The translations under genes and the position numbers were made by a program. This document shows positions 42,676 through 53,401 of a stretch of DNA of 64,000 nt, piece by piece. This stretch comes from Dehalococcoidia bacterium. GTDB taxonomy: Bacteria; Chloroflexota; Dehalococcoidia; DSTF01; JACRBR01. The stretch's first letter is position 1. Each line of letters opens with the position of its first letter. The stretch lies in NCBI GenBank assembly GCA_015478665.1, contig JADMII010000008.1:46425-110424 (forward strand), in the 5' to 3' direction. A model generated the notes under the pieces. The model was not told the DNA's origin. It did no database searches and worked only from the letters and a program-made list of their open reading frames with translations.

Positions 42676-43134
42676 ATGGGCTGCGAGTCGGAAACCGTCG
42701 ACCTGCTGCGGGAAACCGGGCACAAGATGACGCCGCAACGGATGATGATCCTGACGTCGCTTCGGCACGCGTCGGGCCATCTGACCGCGGCGGAGGTCTT
42801 CGAGCGCGTGAAGACGGTGTATCCGTACGTCGACATCTCGACGGTCTACCGGACGCTGACGGTGCTGAAGGATCTGCACCTCATCGCCGAGACCGACATG
42901 GGCGGCGGCGATGCGACCTTCGAGTGGGTCGTCGCCGAACGCCATCACCACCTCATCTGCCGCAAGTGCAGTCAGGTCACGCAGCTCGACCACCGCTATC
43001 TCGCGGAGGTGGGAGCGCGCATCGGCCGCGACCTGGGGTTCCGCGCCGACCTCGATCACTTCGCCATCTTCGGTCTGTGCGCCGCCTGTCAGCGCGAGTT
43101 GACGGAGGAGGCAGCGCGCGGGGCGGCTCACTGA
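42676..43134 (+). CDS. Fur-family metalloregulator (Nur/Zur/Fur-type)
   Basis: The 152-residue protein has the N-terminal winged helix (KMTPQRMMILTSLRHA, then ISTVYRTLTVLKDL for recognition) and the C-terminal metal domain with H90-H91-H92, C95-x2-C98 and a second pair C135-x2-C138 for structural zinc. The second CxxC is found in Zur/Fur/Nur/PerR proteins but not in all Fur. ATG 42676 has GAGGAGAG; an upstream GTG (42652) is in frame but has no site. The downstream gene is a nickel/cobalt-type permease 24 nt away, which makes nickel sensing the best guess. It is probably autoregulated through the palindrome at 42552-42575. Confidence 0.9.
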   Translation: MGCESETVDLLRETGHKMTPQRMMILTSLRHASGHLTAAEVFERVKTVYPYVDISTVYRTLTVLKDLHLIAETDMGGGDATFEWVVAERHHHLICRKCSQVTQLDHRYLAEVGARIGRDLGFRADLDHFAIFGLCAACQRELTEEAARGAAH

Positions 43135-43158
43135 GCACTTCACCGGAAGGAGCGGTCC

Positions 43159-44196
43159 ATGTCTCTCGACGTCGCGTTCATCTCGCTGGGCATCGGTGGC
43201 ACGATCAGCTTGCTGGCCGCAGCGCTGGCGCTCGGCATTCGCCACGGCATCGATTGGGACCACATCGCGGCGATCACGGACATCACGAGCACGGCCGCGG
43301 CGGTCGATGAACCGGCGCCGACGATCCTCACCGGCGAGCCCGGTCTGCTCTTCACCGACGAGTCTCATCACGCCCGCGTGGCGCTGGCGAGTGCCACGTT
43401 GCAGCCGGCGGCCGCGACGGCGGCCATCGCCGTAACGGCGCCGCACAGCCATGCGCACACGCTGCCGCAGTCCGGCGGCCGCTCCGACAGCGACTCGCGG
43501 TTGGTGCGGATAGTCAGCTTCGTGCGACGGCAGCGCTGGGCGCTGTTCCTCGGCACGGTGTACGCGCTCGGCCACGGCTCGATGGTGTTCGCGCTGGGCC
43601 TGCTGGCGCTGCTGGTGAGCGAGATCCTGCCGAAATGGGTCGACCCGATCATGGAGCGCACCGTCGGCGTGACGCTGATCCTGCTCGCGGTCTACCTCTT
43701 CTACTCTGTGGCGCAGTTCTTCCGCAGCGGGCAGGAATTCCGCATCAGGAGCCGCTGGATGCTCGTCTTCGCCGGCGTCCGCAACCTGTTCGAGTGGCTG
43801 CGGGCGCGGGTCCTGGGCCGGCCGCCGGCGCACGTGCATGAGGCGCAGCAGTACGGCGTCAAGACGGCGTATGCGGTGGGGCTGATCCACGGCATCGGCG
43901 CGGAGACGGGCACGCAGGTGCTCGTCGTGGCGACGGCAGTCGGCGCGAGCAACCGGGCGATCGGCACGGCGGCGCTCGTCGCCTTCGTCATCGGCGTGCT
44001 GATCTCGAACTCGGTGATGACGGTCGTCTCGACGACGGGCTTCGTCTCGTCGCAGCGGCGGCAGAAGATCTATGTGACGGCCGGCCTGATCGCGGCGATC
44101 TTCAGCCTCGTCGTCGGGCTATTCTTCCTCTTCGCGCAGTCGGGCGTGCTGCCGAACCTCGGCAACTACTTCCGCTGGATCGGCGGCGGCAACTAA
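43159..44196 (+). CDS. NiCoT-type nickel/cobalt permease-like protein
   Basis: This 345-residue membrane protein has about seven helices. The first contains RHGIDWDHIAAITD with the NiCoT signature HX4DH (H29, D34, H35). A second family-like region is YALGHGSMVFALG, and a third is GLIHGIGAETGTQVL, where classical NiCoT have a GFDTATE-type motif. The loop between the first helices is His-rich (HSHAHTLP near 100), which may bind metal. It starts 24 nt after the Fur-family gene, in one transcript. A role in high-affinity uptake is inferred; the variant third motif leaves the metal and direction open. Confidence 0.75.
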   Translation: MSLDVAFISLGIGGTISLLAAALALGIRHGIDWDHIAAITDITSTAAAVDEPAPTILTGEPGLLFTDESHHARVALASATLQPAAATAAIAVTAPHSHAHTLPQSGGRSDSDSRLVRIVSFVRRQRWALFLGTVYALGHGSMVFALGLLALLVSEILPKWVDPIMERTVGVTLILLAVYLFYSVAQFFRSGQEFRIRSRWMLVFAGVRNLFEWLRARVLGRPPAHVHEAQQYGVKTAYAVGLIHGIGAETGTQVLVVATAVGASNRAIGTAALVAFVIGVLISNSVMTVVSTTGFVSSQRRQKIYVTAGLIAAIFSLVVGLFFLFAQSGVLPNLGNYFRWIGGGN

Positions 44197-44286
44197 GCCG
44201 GCGCTCCCGCACAGACAGGCGCCGCCATCGGACGCTCGCCGACCGGCTGCGCGAGTCGTATGGCCGACTCCCGGCCGCCGCCGCGG

Positions 44287-46770
44287 TCAGCTGCCGGAGC
44301 GCTCAGCGATGCCGTCCGCCGGCGCCTCGGACAGCCGGTGGCCCTCGTCGGCCCAGACGAGCAGCGGCGGCAGCAGGATCAGCGTGCTGAGCAGGCTGAG
44401 GCCGATGTTGAGCGCGGTCACCTTGCCGAAGTTGTCGAGCAGCGGGAAATCGCTGAAGGCCAGCACGGCGAAGCCCCCCATCACCGTCAGGCCGGAGGCC
44501 GTGATCGCGCGGCCGATGCGCAGTGACGCTGTCGACATGGCATCGCGTGGTGCGAGGCCGGCCGACCGTTCTTCGAAGTAGCGCGACATCAGCAGCACGT
44601 TGAACTCCGTCCCCATGGCGATGATCAGCGGCCCCGAGATCGATGTCAGCGGGCTGTAGGCGATGCCGGTGAAATAGAGGAGCGCCGCCGAAGCGCCGAG
44701 CGCCAGGACGACCGGCAGCAGCGGCGCGATCGCCTTCACGGGGTTGCGGAAGGCGACGCCGAGCGTGACCAGGATCGCCGCCACGGCGACGAACGACATC
44801 AGGTCACGGTTGTTGCTGACGGCATCGACGGTGGCGCTGCCGACGACGGCGATGCCGGCGGGCGCGACGGTGACGCCGGCCGGCGGCTGCGCGTCCTCGA
44901 GGATCGCCTGCTCGAGCGCTTTGCGCTGGGACAGCGACGCTGAGCCACCGATGGCGAGCGTGATGGCGCCGCTACGGCCGTCGCCGCTGATCACCTGCGC
45001 CCGCAGCGCCGGAGGCGCCGACCCGAGGACGGCGTTGGCGTCGGCCGTCGTCGGCGGGGCGCCGGTGACCGACGTCACGAACGAGGCCAGTCCGTTCGCC
45101 TGGCGCAACTCGCCGTGCAGCTGCATCTCGCGCTTCTCGAACGGCAGCATCCAGTCCAGCACGTCCTGATCGGTCAGGCGCTTGCCGCCCGTCGTTTCGA
45201 CGAAGAGGTCGAGCTCATCTGTCGAGCCGCTGACGTCGCGGACGTAGCGCAGGTCCTTCAGCACGGAGCTGTTGCTCGCGACGAACTTCTCGGGATCCGT
45301 CTGCGTCGGGATCTTGCGACCCATATAGAGGCCGCCGAACGCGATGACGAGCGCGACGAGGGCGATCGGCGTCATGCGGCCGACCGTGCGCGCGGTGATC
45401 CCGCCGACGAGGCGCTCGACCTCGAAGCGGGCGCGCGGCTGGTCGCGCGGCCCGAGCCGCGTGCGTTCGCGCAGGTAGAGGACGCCGCTGACGAGGGCGA
45501 TGCTCATCACGAAGACGATGACGGCGCCAGCGGCGAGCATCGAGCCAAAGTCACGGATCATCGGCACGGAGGCGAGACGCAGGACGAGGAAGCCGATGCC
45601 GGCGGCGACGAGCGCGAGCAGGAGCGCCGGTCCGACGCCGCGGAAGGCCGCTTCGATGCCGCGCTCCGCTGAGTCGCGGCGCAGCGTCTCGTCCTCGAGC
45701 CGGCTGTGCATCTGGATCGCGAAGTCTACGCCGAGGCCGATGAGGATCGGCAGGCCGGAGATCGTGACGATGGTGAGCGGGATGCCGACGAAGCCCATCA
45801 GCCCGAAGGCGGAGACGCAGCCGATGAGCACGGCCGGCAGCGAGAGCAGGCGCCAGCGCGCGCGGAAGACCGCCGAGAGGACGGCGACCATGATCACGAC
45901 GGCGAACGCGGCCATGATCAGCAGCGCGCTCTTCATCGTGTCGTTGATCTCCTTGATCAGGAGCGGTGGGCCGGTGACGCGCGCGGTGACGCCATCGAAG
46001 CGCTCGGCACGCACCTGGTCGACGACCTGCTGGGCGACACGCGAGCTCTCGTCGAAGGAGAGATTGCCCTTCATGCGGACGACCATCAGCGCGTGTCGGT
46101 TGTCCGGGAAGGCGCCGGCGAGGTCGGGCCGGACCTTGCCGTCGGCGCCGAAGAGGACGAAGTCGAGGAACTTCGGGTTGTCGAAGGTACGGTCGGCGCC
46201 GATAGCGAGGAAGCGGGTGGCGTCGGCGCCGAAGTCGGCGTTGAACTTGTCGGTCACCGGCTGACGGGCGGCCGCGACGGCGGCATCCTGCTGCGCCGGG
46301 CTGTCGCCGCGGGCGACGGACGCGGCGCGCGCGGCAGCGGCGGCGGCGTCGAGGTCCCGCTGCAGCTGGATCGGCTGTGAGAGCTGCCGCCGGTCGATGG
46401 TCTGGCGGGCGAACTCGAGGATCGTGAGCGGCGTCACGACGCTCTGGTAGTCGCCCGTGGCGTTGAGCTTGCGCTCGACCTCCGTCATCGCCGCGCGGTT
46501 CGAGGCGGAGAAGAGTTGGCGGATGCCGGGGGAGTCGGAGGGCGCTTCGAAGAGCCCGATCATCGGGTCGCCTCCGAATTGCTGCTGGTAACGGGCGTTG
46601 TCGCGGGCGATCTTCGAGGCCGGGTTGAGGAGCGTATCCTGGCCGGTCTCGAACTTCAGGCGCGGGATGCCGAAGGCAAGCCCAATGGCGGCGGCGAGCG
46701 CGAGCGCCAGCACGAGCCGCGGACGCCGGCGGACGAAGGAGGCGGCCGCGAGGAGGCAGGCATCGATCAT
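44287..46770 (-). CDS. MMPL-family RND transporter
   Basis: The 827-residue protein has the RND layout of 12 helices in two halves, each preceded by a large extracytoplasmic domain (about 30-280 and 440-600). MMPL motifs include IGLGVDFAIQMHSR in the first half and GTEFNVLLMSRYFEER in the second, where related exporters have GxDYxxFLxxR. Such proteins export lipids, hopanoids or glycolipids; the substrate is unknown. It stands alone with a GGAGGG site before the ATG and a divergent DUF2156 gene, and the pair may act in lipid transport and modification. Confidence 0.87.
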   Translation of the reverse strand: MIDACLLAAASFVRRRPRLVLALALAAAIGLAFGIPRLKFETGQDTLLNPASKIARDNARYQQQFGGDPMIGLFEAPSDSPGIRQLFSASNRAAMTEVERKLNATGDYQSVVTPLTILEFARQTIDRRQLSQPIQLQRDLDAAAAAARAASVARGDSPAQQDAAVAAARQPVTDKFNADFGADATRFLAIGADRTFDNPKFLDFVLFGADGKVRPDLAGAFPDNRHALMVVRMKGNLSFDESSRVAQQVVDQVRAERFDGVTARVTGPPLLIKEINDTMKSALLIMAAFAVVIMVAVLSAVFRARWRLLSLPAVLIGCVSAFGLMGFVGIPLTIVTISGLPILIGLGVDFAIQMHSRLEDETLRRDSAERGIEAAFRGVGPALLLALVAAGIGFLVLRLASVPMIRDFGSMLAAGAVIVFVMSIALVSGVLYLRERTRLGPRDQPRARFEVERLVGGITARTVGRMTPIALVALVIAFGGLYMGRKIPTQTDPEKFVASNSSVLKDLRYVRDVSGSTDELDLFVETTGGKRLTDQDVLDWMLPFEKREMQLHGELRQANGLASFVTSVTGAPPTTADANAVLGSAPPALRAQVISGDGRSGAITLAIGGSASLSQRKALEQAILEDAQPPAGVTVAPAGIAVVGSATVDAVSNNRDLMSFVAVAAILVTLGVAFRNPVKAIAPLLPVVLALGASAALLYFTGIAYSPLTSISGPLIIAMGTEFNVLLMSRYFEERSAGLAPRDAMSTASLRIGRAITASGLTVMGGFAVLAFSDFPLLDNFGKVTALNIGLSLLSTLILLPPLLVWADEGHRLSEAPADGIAERSGS

Positions 46771-46860
46771 CGACCCTCCGGAGACCCGGTTCGCGGCGCC
46801 GTCCGGCAGCCGGCGCGACCCGATGCTCGCGTCGATCTATACGGAGCGCTCTTCATAGCA

Positions 46861-46866
46861 TATACT
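46861..46866 (+). promoter_or_regulatory. -10 element for the DUF2156 gene
   Basis: TATACT stands 8 nt before the mini-ORF ATG (46875), so the predicted transcript starts within a few bases of that ATG. No clear -35. Confidence 0.4.
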
Positions 46867-46874
46867 GGCCCGAG

Positions 46875-46904
46875 ATGGATCACCGCGCGCGCTGGCGTCC
46901 ATGA
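46875..46904 (+). CDS. Tiny leader ORF (9 codons) overlapping the DUF2156 gene
   Basis: MDHRARWRP is read from an ATG close to the predicted mRNA start and ends in the ATGA that contains the DUF2156 start codon. It is the only way a near-leaderless ribosome could reach the next ATG without a Shine-Dalgarno. Three of its nine residues are Arg. It may be a coupling or regulatory peptide, or chance. Confidence 0.3.
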   Translation: MDHRARWRP

Positions 46905-48160
46905 CAATAACCGAGCACGCATCTCGCCGCCGCCTCCGCCTCGTCGATGCTCATGGCTACAACGGCCTGGCGCTGCTGACGCTGTACGACGGCTGGCGCT
47001 ACTTCGAGCCCTCGGACATCGAGGGCTTCATCGCGTTCGAGCTGCACCGCGGCGTCGCCGTGGCCTGCGGCGACCCGGTCTGCGCGGAGCGCGATCTACG
47101 GCCGCTGATCGAGCGCTTCGCCGCGTACTGCGGCGGCCGCGGCTGGCGCTTCACGTTCGTCGGCACGAGCGCGCGCGTCGGCCGGGTGGCGGCGGCGATC
47201 GGGCTGAAGGCCGTCAAGGTCGGCGAGGAGCCGTTCTTCGACCTCGCCTCGCACAGCCTGAGCGGACGGGCGGCGAAGAAGGCGCGCTCGGCGGTGAACC
47301 TGGCGTGGCGCACGGGCATCGTCGTCGAGGAGTACACCGAGGCGAGCCCGGTCATCGATGCGGAGATCGAGGCGGTGGCGGCGGAGTGGCTGGCGTCCCG
47401 CAACGCGCCGCCGATGGGCTTCCTGCTGCGCTCGCGGCCGCTGGCACAGCGGGAGCAGAAGCGCATCTTCACGGCCCGGCACGAGGGCCGCGTGATCGGC
47501 GCCATCACCTGCTCGCCGGCGCCGGCGCGCGGGCTCTTGTACGTCGAGGAAGTGATCCGCCGCCACGACGCGCCGTACGGGACGAGCGAACTGCTGATCG
47601 AGACCGCGCGGAAGGCGGCGCAGGCGTCGGGGTGGCGGCTGTTCAGCCTGGGCACGTCGCCGCTGCAGGGCGCGACGTCGCAGCCGTACGGGCGCTTCCG
47701 GCCGGTGACGCTGCTGTTCCGGGCGCTGTGCCTGCGCGTGAATTTCATCTACAGCTTCCGTTCGCTGAACCATTACAAGAAGAAGTTCGGGCCGACGTTC
47801 TGGGAGGACAACTTCTTCATCTACCAGGGCAGCCTGCTGCTGGCGGCGTTCGCCGTGGTCACCGCGTTCGCGCCCGATGGGATTCCGTCGCTGATCTTGC
47901 CCAAGCGGCTGCAGTGGCTGCGCGTCGTGCCGGGGGCCGTGCTCTCGGCGGCGGCGCTGGCCGGCCTCGTGCTCACGGGCTTCGCGTTCCGGGAGTTCTC
48001 GGCGCTCCAGATGCCGGCGCGCGTGCTGCTCGATGCCGTCCTGCTGACGCGGCACCGCGGCGACCGCGTCGTCGACGTGGCGGCGGCGCACCGGATCATC
48101 TCCGTGATCGTGCTGCTGGCGCTCGGCGCCGGGCTGTGGCGCCGCCGCGCGCGCGCCTGA
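46901..48160 (+). CDS. DUF2156 (LPG-synthetase catalytic-domain-like) protein with C-terminal membrane helices
   Basis: The 419-residue protein has a double-GNAT-like DUF2156 domain (about 1-310): YDGWRYFEPSDIEGFIAFEL, GDPVCAERDLRPLIERF, FFDLASHSLSGRAAKKARSA and SLNHYKKKFGPTFWED, as in the aminoacyl-transferase part of lysyl-phosphatidylglycerol synthase. It lacks the N-terminal flippase half. Three hydrophobic helices follow at the C-terminus. It may aminoacylate a lipid or peptide, but no amino-acid specificity can be read. A separate membrane-only LPG-synthase-like protein is at 60.8 kb. The divergent MMPL gene suggests a lipid role (inference). Confidence 0.78.
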   Translation: MTITEHASRRRLRLVDAHGYNGLALLTLYDGWRYFEPSDIEGFIAFELHRGVAVACGDPVCAERDLRPLIERFAAYCGGRGWRFTFVGTSARVGRVAAAIGLKAVKVGEEPFFDLASHSLSGRAAKKARSAVNLAWRTGIVVEEYTEASPVIDAEIEAVAAEWLASRNAPPMGFLLRSRPLAQREQKRIFTARHEGRVIGAITCSPAPARGLLYVEEVIRRHDAPYGTSELLIETARKAAQASGWRLFSLGTSPLQGATSQPYGRFRPVTLLFRALCLRVNFIYSFRSLNHYKKKFGPTFWEDNFFIYQGSLLLAAFAVVTAFAPDGIPSLILPKRLQWLRVVPGAVLSAAALAGLVLTGFAFREFSALQMPARVLLDAVLLTRHRGDRVVDVAAAHRIISVIVLLALGAGLWRRRARA

Positions 48161-48163
48161 GGC

Positions 48164-48193
48164 TTGCACAAGCGGCGCCCGCCGATCTACAGT
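48164..48193 (+). promoter_or_regulatory. Promoter of the pyr operon
   Basis: TTGCAC (48164-48169), an 18-nt spacer and TACAGT (48188-48193). The start near 48200 gives a leader of about 130 nt. Confidence 0.5.
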
Positions 48194-48207
48194 GATCTGA
48201 GACGACA

Positions 48208-48241
48208 TCCTTTAATCCGGTCCGGTGAGGCCGGGAAGGAG
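48208..48241 (+). promoter_or_regulatory. PyrR-binding loop
   Basis: In the leader the strand reads TTTAATCCGGTCCGGTGAGG and goes on CCGGGAAGGAGC. The core TCCGGTGAGGCCGGGAAGG follows the anti-antiterminator consensus bound by PyrR, with GAGG in the loop and GAAGG on the 3' side. The same arrangement is known in Bacillus and actinobacterial pyr leaders. UMP/UTP-bound PyrR would stabilise this hairpin. Confidence 0.75.
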
Positions 48242-48246
48242 CATGA

Positions 48247-49918
<1,672 letters not shown>

Positions 49919-49922
<4 letters not shown>

Positions 49923-51253
49923 CGGAGCCGATCATCATCCGCGGCGGCCGCGTGGTGGACCCGGCGCGGCGCTTCGACGCGACAGCCGACGTGCTGGTCG
50001 AGGACGGGCACGTGACGGGCGTGCGCGACGGCATCGCGGCCGATGGTGCGCATGAGATCGACGCCCGCAGCCTGATCGTGGCGCCGGGTTTCGTCGACGT
50101 GCATACGCACCTCCGGGATCCCGGGCTCGAGTACAAGGAGGACATCGGCTCCGGCACGCGGGCGGCGGCGCGCGGCGGCTTTACCACCGTCTGCGCGATG
50201 CCGAACACGCAGCCGGCGATGGACACGCGCGCGACGGTCGAATACGTGCTGCGGAAGGCGGCGGCCGAGGCGCTGGTGCGCGTATTGCCGATCGGCGCCG
50301 TGAGCCGCGAGCGTGCCGGCACTGCGCTCGTCGAGTACGGCGACCTGGCCGAGGCCGGATGCATCGCCTTCAGCGACGACGGCGCGCCTGTCGCCGACGC
50401 GACGCTGATGCGGCGGGCGCTCGAGTACGCATCGGCGTTCGTGCGGCCGATCATCGACCACTGCGAAGACCCGGTGCTGGCACACGATGCCGTGATGCAC
50501 GAGGGCTGGGTATCGACGCGGCTGGGCCTGCGCGGGGCGCCGGCGGCGGCGGAAGCGACGATGGTCGAGCGCGACATCGCGCTGGCGGAGGCGACGGGCG
50601 GGCATGTGCACATCGCGCACGTCAGCACGCGCGCGGGCGTCGATGCGGTGCGGCGAGGGAAGGCGCGTGGCGTGCGCGTGACGGCGGAGGTGACGCCGCA
50701 TCACCTGACGCTGACCGACGAGGTCGTGGCCTTCGGCGCCGCCGGCGGCGAGGCGCTGCTCTACGAGACGAATGCGAAAGTGAATCCGCCGCTGCGCTCG
50801 CCAAACGATGTCGAAGCGTGCATCGAGGGGCTGGCCGACGGCACGATCGACTGCGTCGCCACCGACCACGCGCCGCACGCCGTGATCGAGAAGCTCTGCG
50901 AGTTCGACGACGCGGCGTTCGGGATCAGCGGGCTGGAGACGGCGTTCGGGCTCTGCATGCGGCTCGTGCACGACGGGCGCCTCGACCTGGCGACGCTCAT
51001 CGAGCGGATGACGGCGGGGCCGGTGCGGGCGCTCGGGCTCGACCGCGTGGCGCCGGGGATCGGCACGCTGATGGACGGTGGACCGGCCGACATTGTGCTG
51101 CTCGACCCGGAGCGGCGCTGGACCGTCGACCCGCAGCGTTTCGCGTCGAAGGGGACGAACACGCCGCTCGGCGGGATCGAGTTGCGGGGCGCTGTCCTCG
51201 CGACGATCGCCGGCGGCGTCGTCGTGTACGCGCAGGAGGCGGCGCGTGTCTGA
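49919..51253 (+). CDS. pyrC: Dihydroorotase (class I)
   Basis: PyrC closes carbamoyl-aspartate to dihydroorotate. The 444-residue protein has the metal pair H62 and H64 in VHTHLRDPG, FSDDGAPV, HIAHVST, AEVTPHHLTL and the catalytic Asp in ATDHAPHA, plus a C-terminal composite beta part. Class I enzymes often bind PyrB directly. It overlaps pyrB by 4 nt and carA by 8 nt. Confidence 0.95.
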
Positions 51254-52367
51254 TGCGCTGCTGGTGCTCGAGGATGGGACGGCGTTCGCCGGCGACGCGC
51301 TCGGCGCCCGTGTGCGCGCGCACGGCGAGGTCGTCTTCACGACGGCGATGACCGGCTACCAGGAGGCGCTTACCGACCCGTCGTTCGCCGGGCAGGTGCT
51401 GGTGATGACATATCCACTCCAGGGGAACTACGGCATCAACCGCGACGACATCGAATCCCGCCGCATCCAGGCGCGCGCGTTCGTCGTGCGCGAGGACTGC
51501 GACACGCCGAGCCACTGGCGGTCGTCGGGCACGCTCGACGCCTACCTGCGCGAGAACGACATCCCGGGCATCGCCGGCATCGATACGCGCGCGCTGACGC
51601 GCACGCTGCGGACGGCGGGCGTGATGATGGGGACGCTGACGCACGACGAGACGGCGGAGCAGGCGCTGGGGCGGCTGCGCGACCTGCCCGCGTACGGCGC
51701 GACGGACTTCGTGCCGTGGGTGAGCGCCCGCGAGGCGTACGGATATGCCGACGATGGCGCGTCGGCCGCGGGCGGCCGCCACATCGTCGTGCTGGACTTG
51801 GGCGTGAAGTACAATATCCTCCGCGTGCTGCACCGCCTCGGCTGCCGGGTGACCGCCGTACCCTGTCACACCTCGGCCGAAGAGGTCCTCGCACTGGCGC
51901 CCGATGGCGTCCTGCTCTCACCCGGCCCGGGCGACCCCGCCCTGCTCGACTACGCGATGCAGGCGGCGCGCGGGCTCGTCGGCAAGACGCCGCTCATGGG
52001 CATCTGCCTTGGGCACCAGCTGCTGGGCGAGGTGTTCGGCGCCCGGACGTACAAGCTCAAGTTCGGGCACCGCGGGGCGAACCACCCCGTGCGCGACGAG
52101 GCGACCGGCCGCGTCTACGTGACGGCGCAGAATCACGGGTACGCGGTCGACGACGCCGGGCTCGACGCCGACGTGGTCGTCAGCCATCGCAACGTGAACG
52201 ACGGGACGGTCGAGGGGCTGACGCATCGCCGCGAGGCGGTGATGACGATACAGTACCACGCAGAGGCGTCGCCGGGTCCGCTCGACAGCATGTACCTCTT
52301 CGAGCGCTTCCTGGCGATGGTCGGCGAGGCCGCGCCGACGACCGCGGCGTCCGGGAGGCGGGCATGA
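51246..52367 (+). CDS. carA: Carbamoyl-phosphate synthase small subunit
   Basis: CarA frees ammonia from glutamine for CarB. The 373-residue protein has an N-terminal CPSase_sm domain (LEDGTAFAGDALGA, MTGYQEALTDPSFAGQ) and a class I amidotransferase domain with Cys in GICLGHQLLG and the His/Glu pair in YHAEASPGPLDS. GTG 51246 overlaps the pyrC stop. The next two genes separate it from carB. Confidence 0.95.
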   Translation: MSDALLVLEDGTAFAGDALGARVRAHGEVVFTTAMTGYQEALTDPSFAGQVLVMTYPLQGNYGINRDDIESRRIQARAFVVREDCDTPSHWRSSGTLDAYLRENDIPGIAGIDTRALTRTLRTAGVMMGTLTHDETAEQALGRLRDLPAYGATDFVPWVSAREAYGYADDGASAAGGRHIVVLDLGVKYNILRVLHRLGCRVTAVPCHTSAEEVLALAPDGVLLSPGPGDPALLDYAMQAARGLVGKTPLMGICLGHQLLGEVFGARTYKLKFGHRGANHPVRDEATGRVYVTAQNHGYAVDDAGLDADVVVSHRNVNDGTVEGLTHRREAVMTIQYHAEASPGPLDSMYLFERFLAMVGEAAPTTAASGRRA

Positions 52368-52837
52368 GCAACGCGCACACCCAGGTCGAACCCACGTACC
52401 GGCAGGCGAACGTCAACGATGCTGCGGCGATCGCGTCGGTGATCCAGACCGTCGTGCAGGAGCCGAACCCGGTGGCGATCGAGGGGCCGATGACGCCCGA
52501 TCAGGTGCGCGTCTGGCTCTCGCGCCTGGGCGGCGAGGGCGGCATCTTCCTCGCCTCGATCGAGGGCGAGGCCGTGGGCTTCGCGGCGCTCGACTACAAC
52601 ACCGTCGAGCCAGAGACCGTCGTGCTGGGCGTCTGGATGCTGCCAAAGGCGCGGCGGCAGGGCATCGGTACGGCGCTGGCGGAGTACGCGCTGGGGTTCG
52701 CGCGCGATAAGGGCTACAAGCGCATCCGCGGGCGGCTGCCGCAGGACAACCAGGTCGCGTTGAGCTTCCTGAGCAGCATCGGCGCGCTGGTGCCCATCTA
52801 TAATCCGGAAGCGCGCTTCGAGCTGCCTCTGGTCTAG
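52364..52837 (+). CDS. GNAT-family N-acetyltransferase inside the pyr operon
   Basis: The 157-residue protein has a single GNAT domain: an N-terminal YRQANVNDAAAIASVIQTV, the core beta strands GEAVGFAALDYN and VVLGVWMLPKARRQGIGTAL with the acetyl-CoA loop RRQGIG, and a C-terminal hydrophobic strand. Nothing indicates the acceptor. It starts in the carA stop (ATGA) with GGGAGG, so it belongs to the operon. GNAT genes are not usual there. Confidence 0.85.
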   Translation: MSNAHTQVEPTYRQANVNDAAAIASVIQTVVQEPNPVAIEGPMTPDQVRVWLSRLGGEGGIFLASIEGEAVGFAALDYNTVEPETVVLGVWMLPKARRQGIGTALAEYALGFARDKGYKRIRGRLPQDNQVALSFLSSIGALVPIYNPEARFELPLV

Positions 52838-52839
52838 CG

Positions 52840-53337
52840 ATGCGGGAGCTGATGAGCGGAGACCTGCGGTTCGACACGGTCATGAAGAGCATCGACGTCT
52901 ACGGGCGGCTGGCCTTCGGCGGCCAATGCGTTGCGGCGATGATGCTGATCGCCGGGCCGCTCCTCTTCCTGACGGCGGCGGTGCTGCCGTTCGTGCTCTG
53001 GCAGGACAGCCGCAACGAAGCGCTGCTGTTCTGGCTCGGCGGCTGGGCGCTGGCGCTCATTGTCACGCTGGCGGGCGCCGGCCTGGGCGTCTTCGCCTGG
53101 CGCTGGTCGGGCGACTGGATCACGGAGTGGCCGGGATACGCCGTCGCCTTCGGCTTCGCGGCCGCCGGCAACATCGCGCTGGCGTTCATGCTGACATCGG
53201 CGCCGATCCCGGTCCCGGCGTCGTTCGCCATCGCCATCGGCGTCGTCTTCGTGCTGGGCTGCCTTGTTGCGGGGCACCTCGGCGGCGCCCGTGTGCTGCC
53301 TGAGCAGCGGCAGCGCGCGCTGGCGAGGCGCCGCTAG
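52840..53337 (+). CDS. Four-helix membrane protein inside the pyr operon
   Basis: The 165-residue protein is not recognised. It has four hydrophobic helices (AAMMLIAGPLLFLTAAVLPF, FWLGGWALALIVTLAGAGLG, YAVAFGFAAAGNIALAFML, FAIAIGVVFVLGCLVAG) with short charged ends and a basic tail. It begins 2 nt after the GNAT stop and is followed by a 115-nt gap before carB. It has no resemblance to uracil or aspartate permeases. Confidence 0.6.
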   Translation: MRELMSGDLRFDTVMKSIDVYGRLAFGGQCVAAMMLIAGPLLFLTAAVLPFVLWQDSRNEALLFWLGGWALALIVTLAGAGLGVFAWRWSGDWITEWPGYAVAFGFAAAGNIALAFMLTSAPIPVPASFAIAIGVVFVLGCLVAGHLGGARVLPEQRQRALARRR

Positions 53338-53401
53338 TGGCGCGACGCGCGCGCATCGCATTCTTGCGCAAACCGGGCGACCCGGCCTCGGGCGCGATGG
53401 C

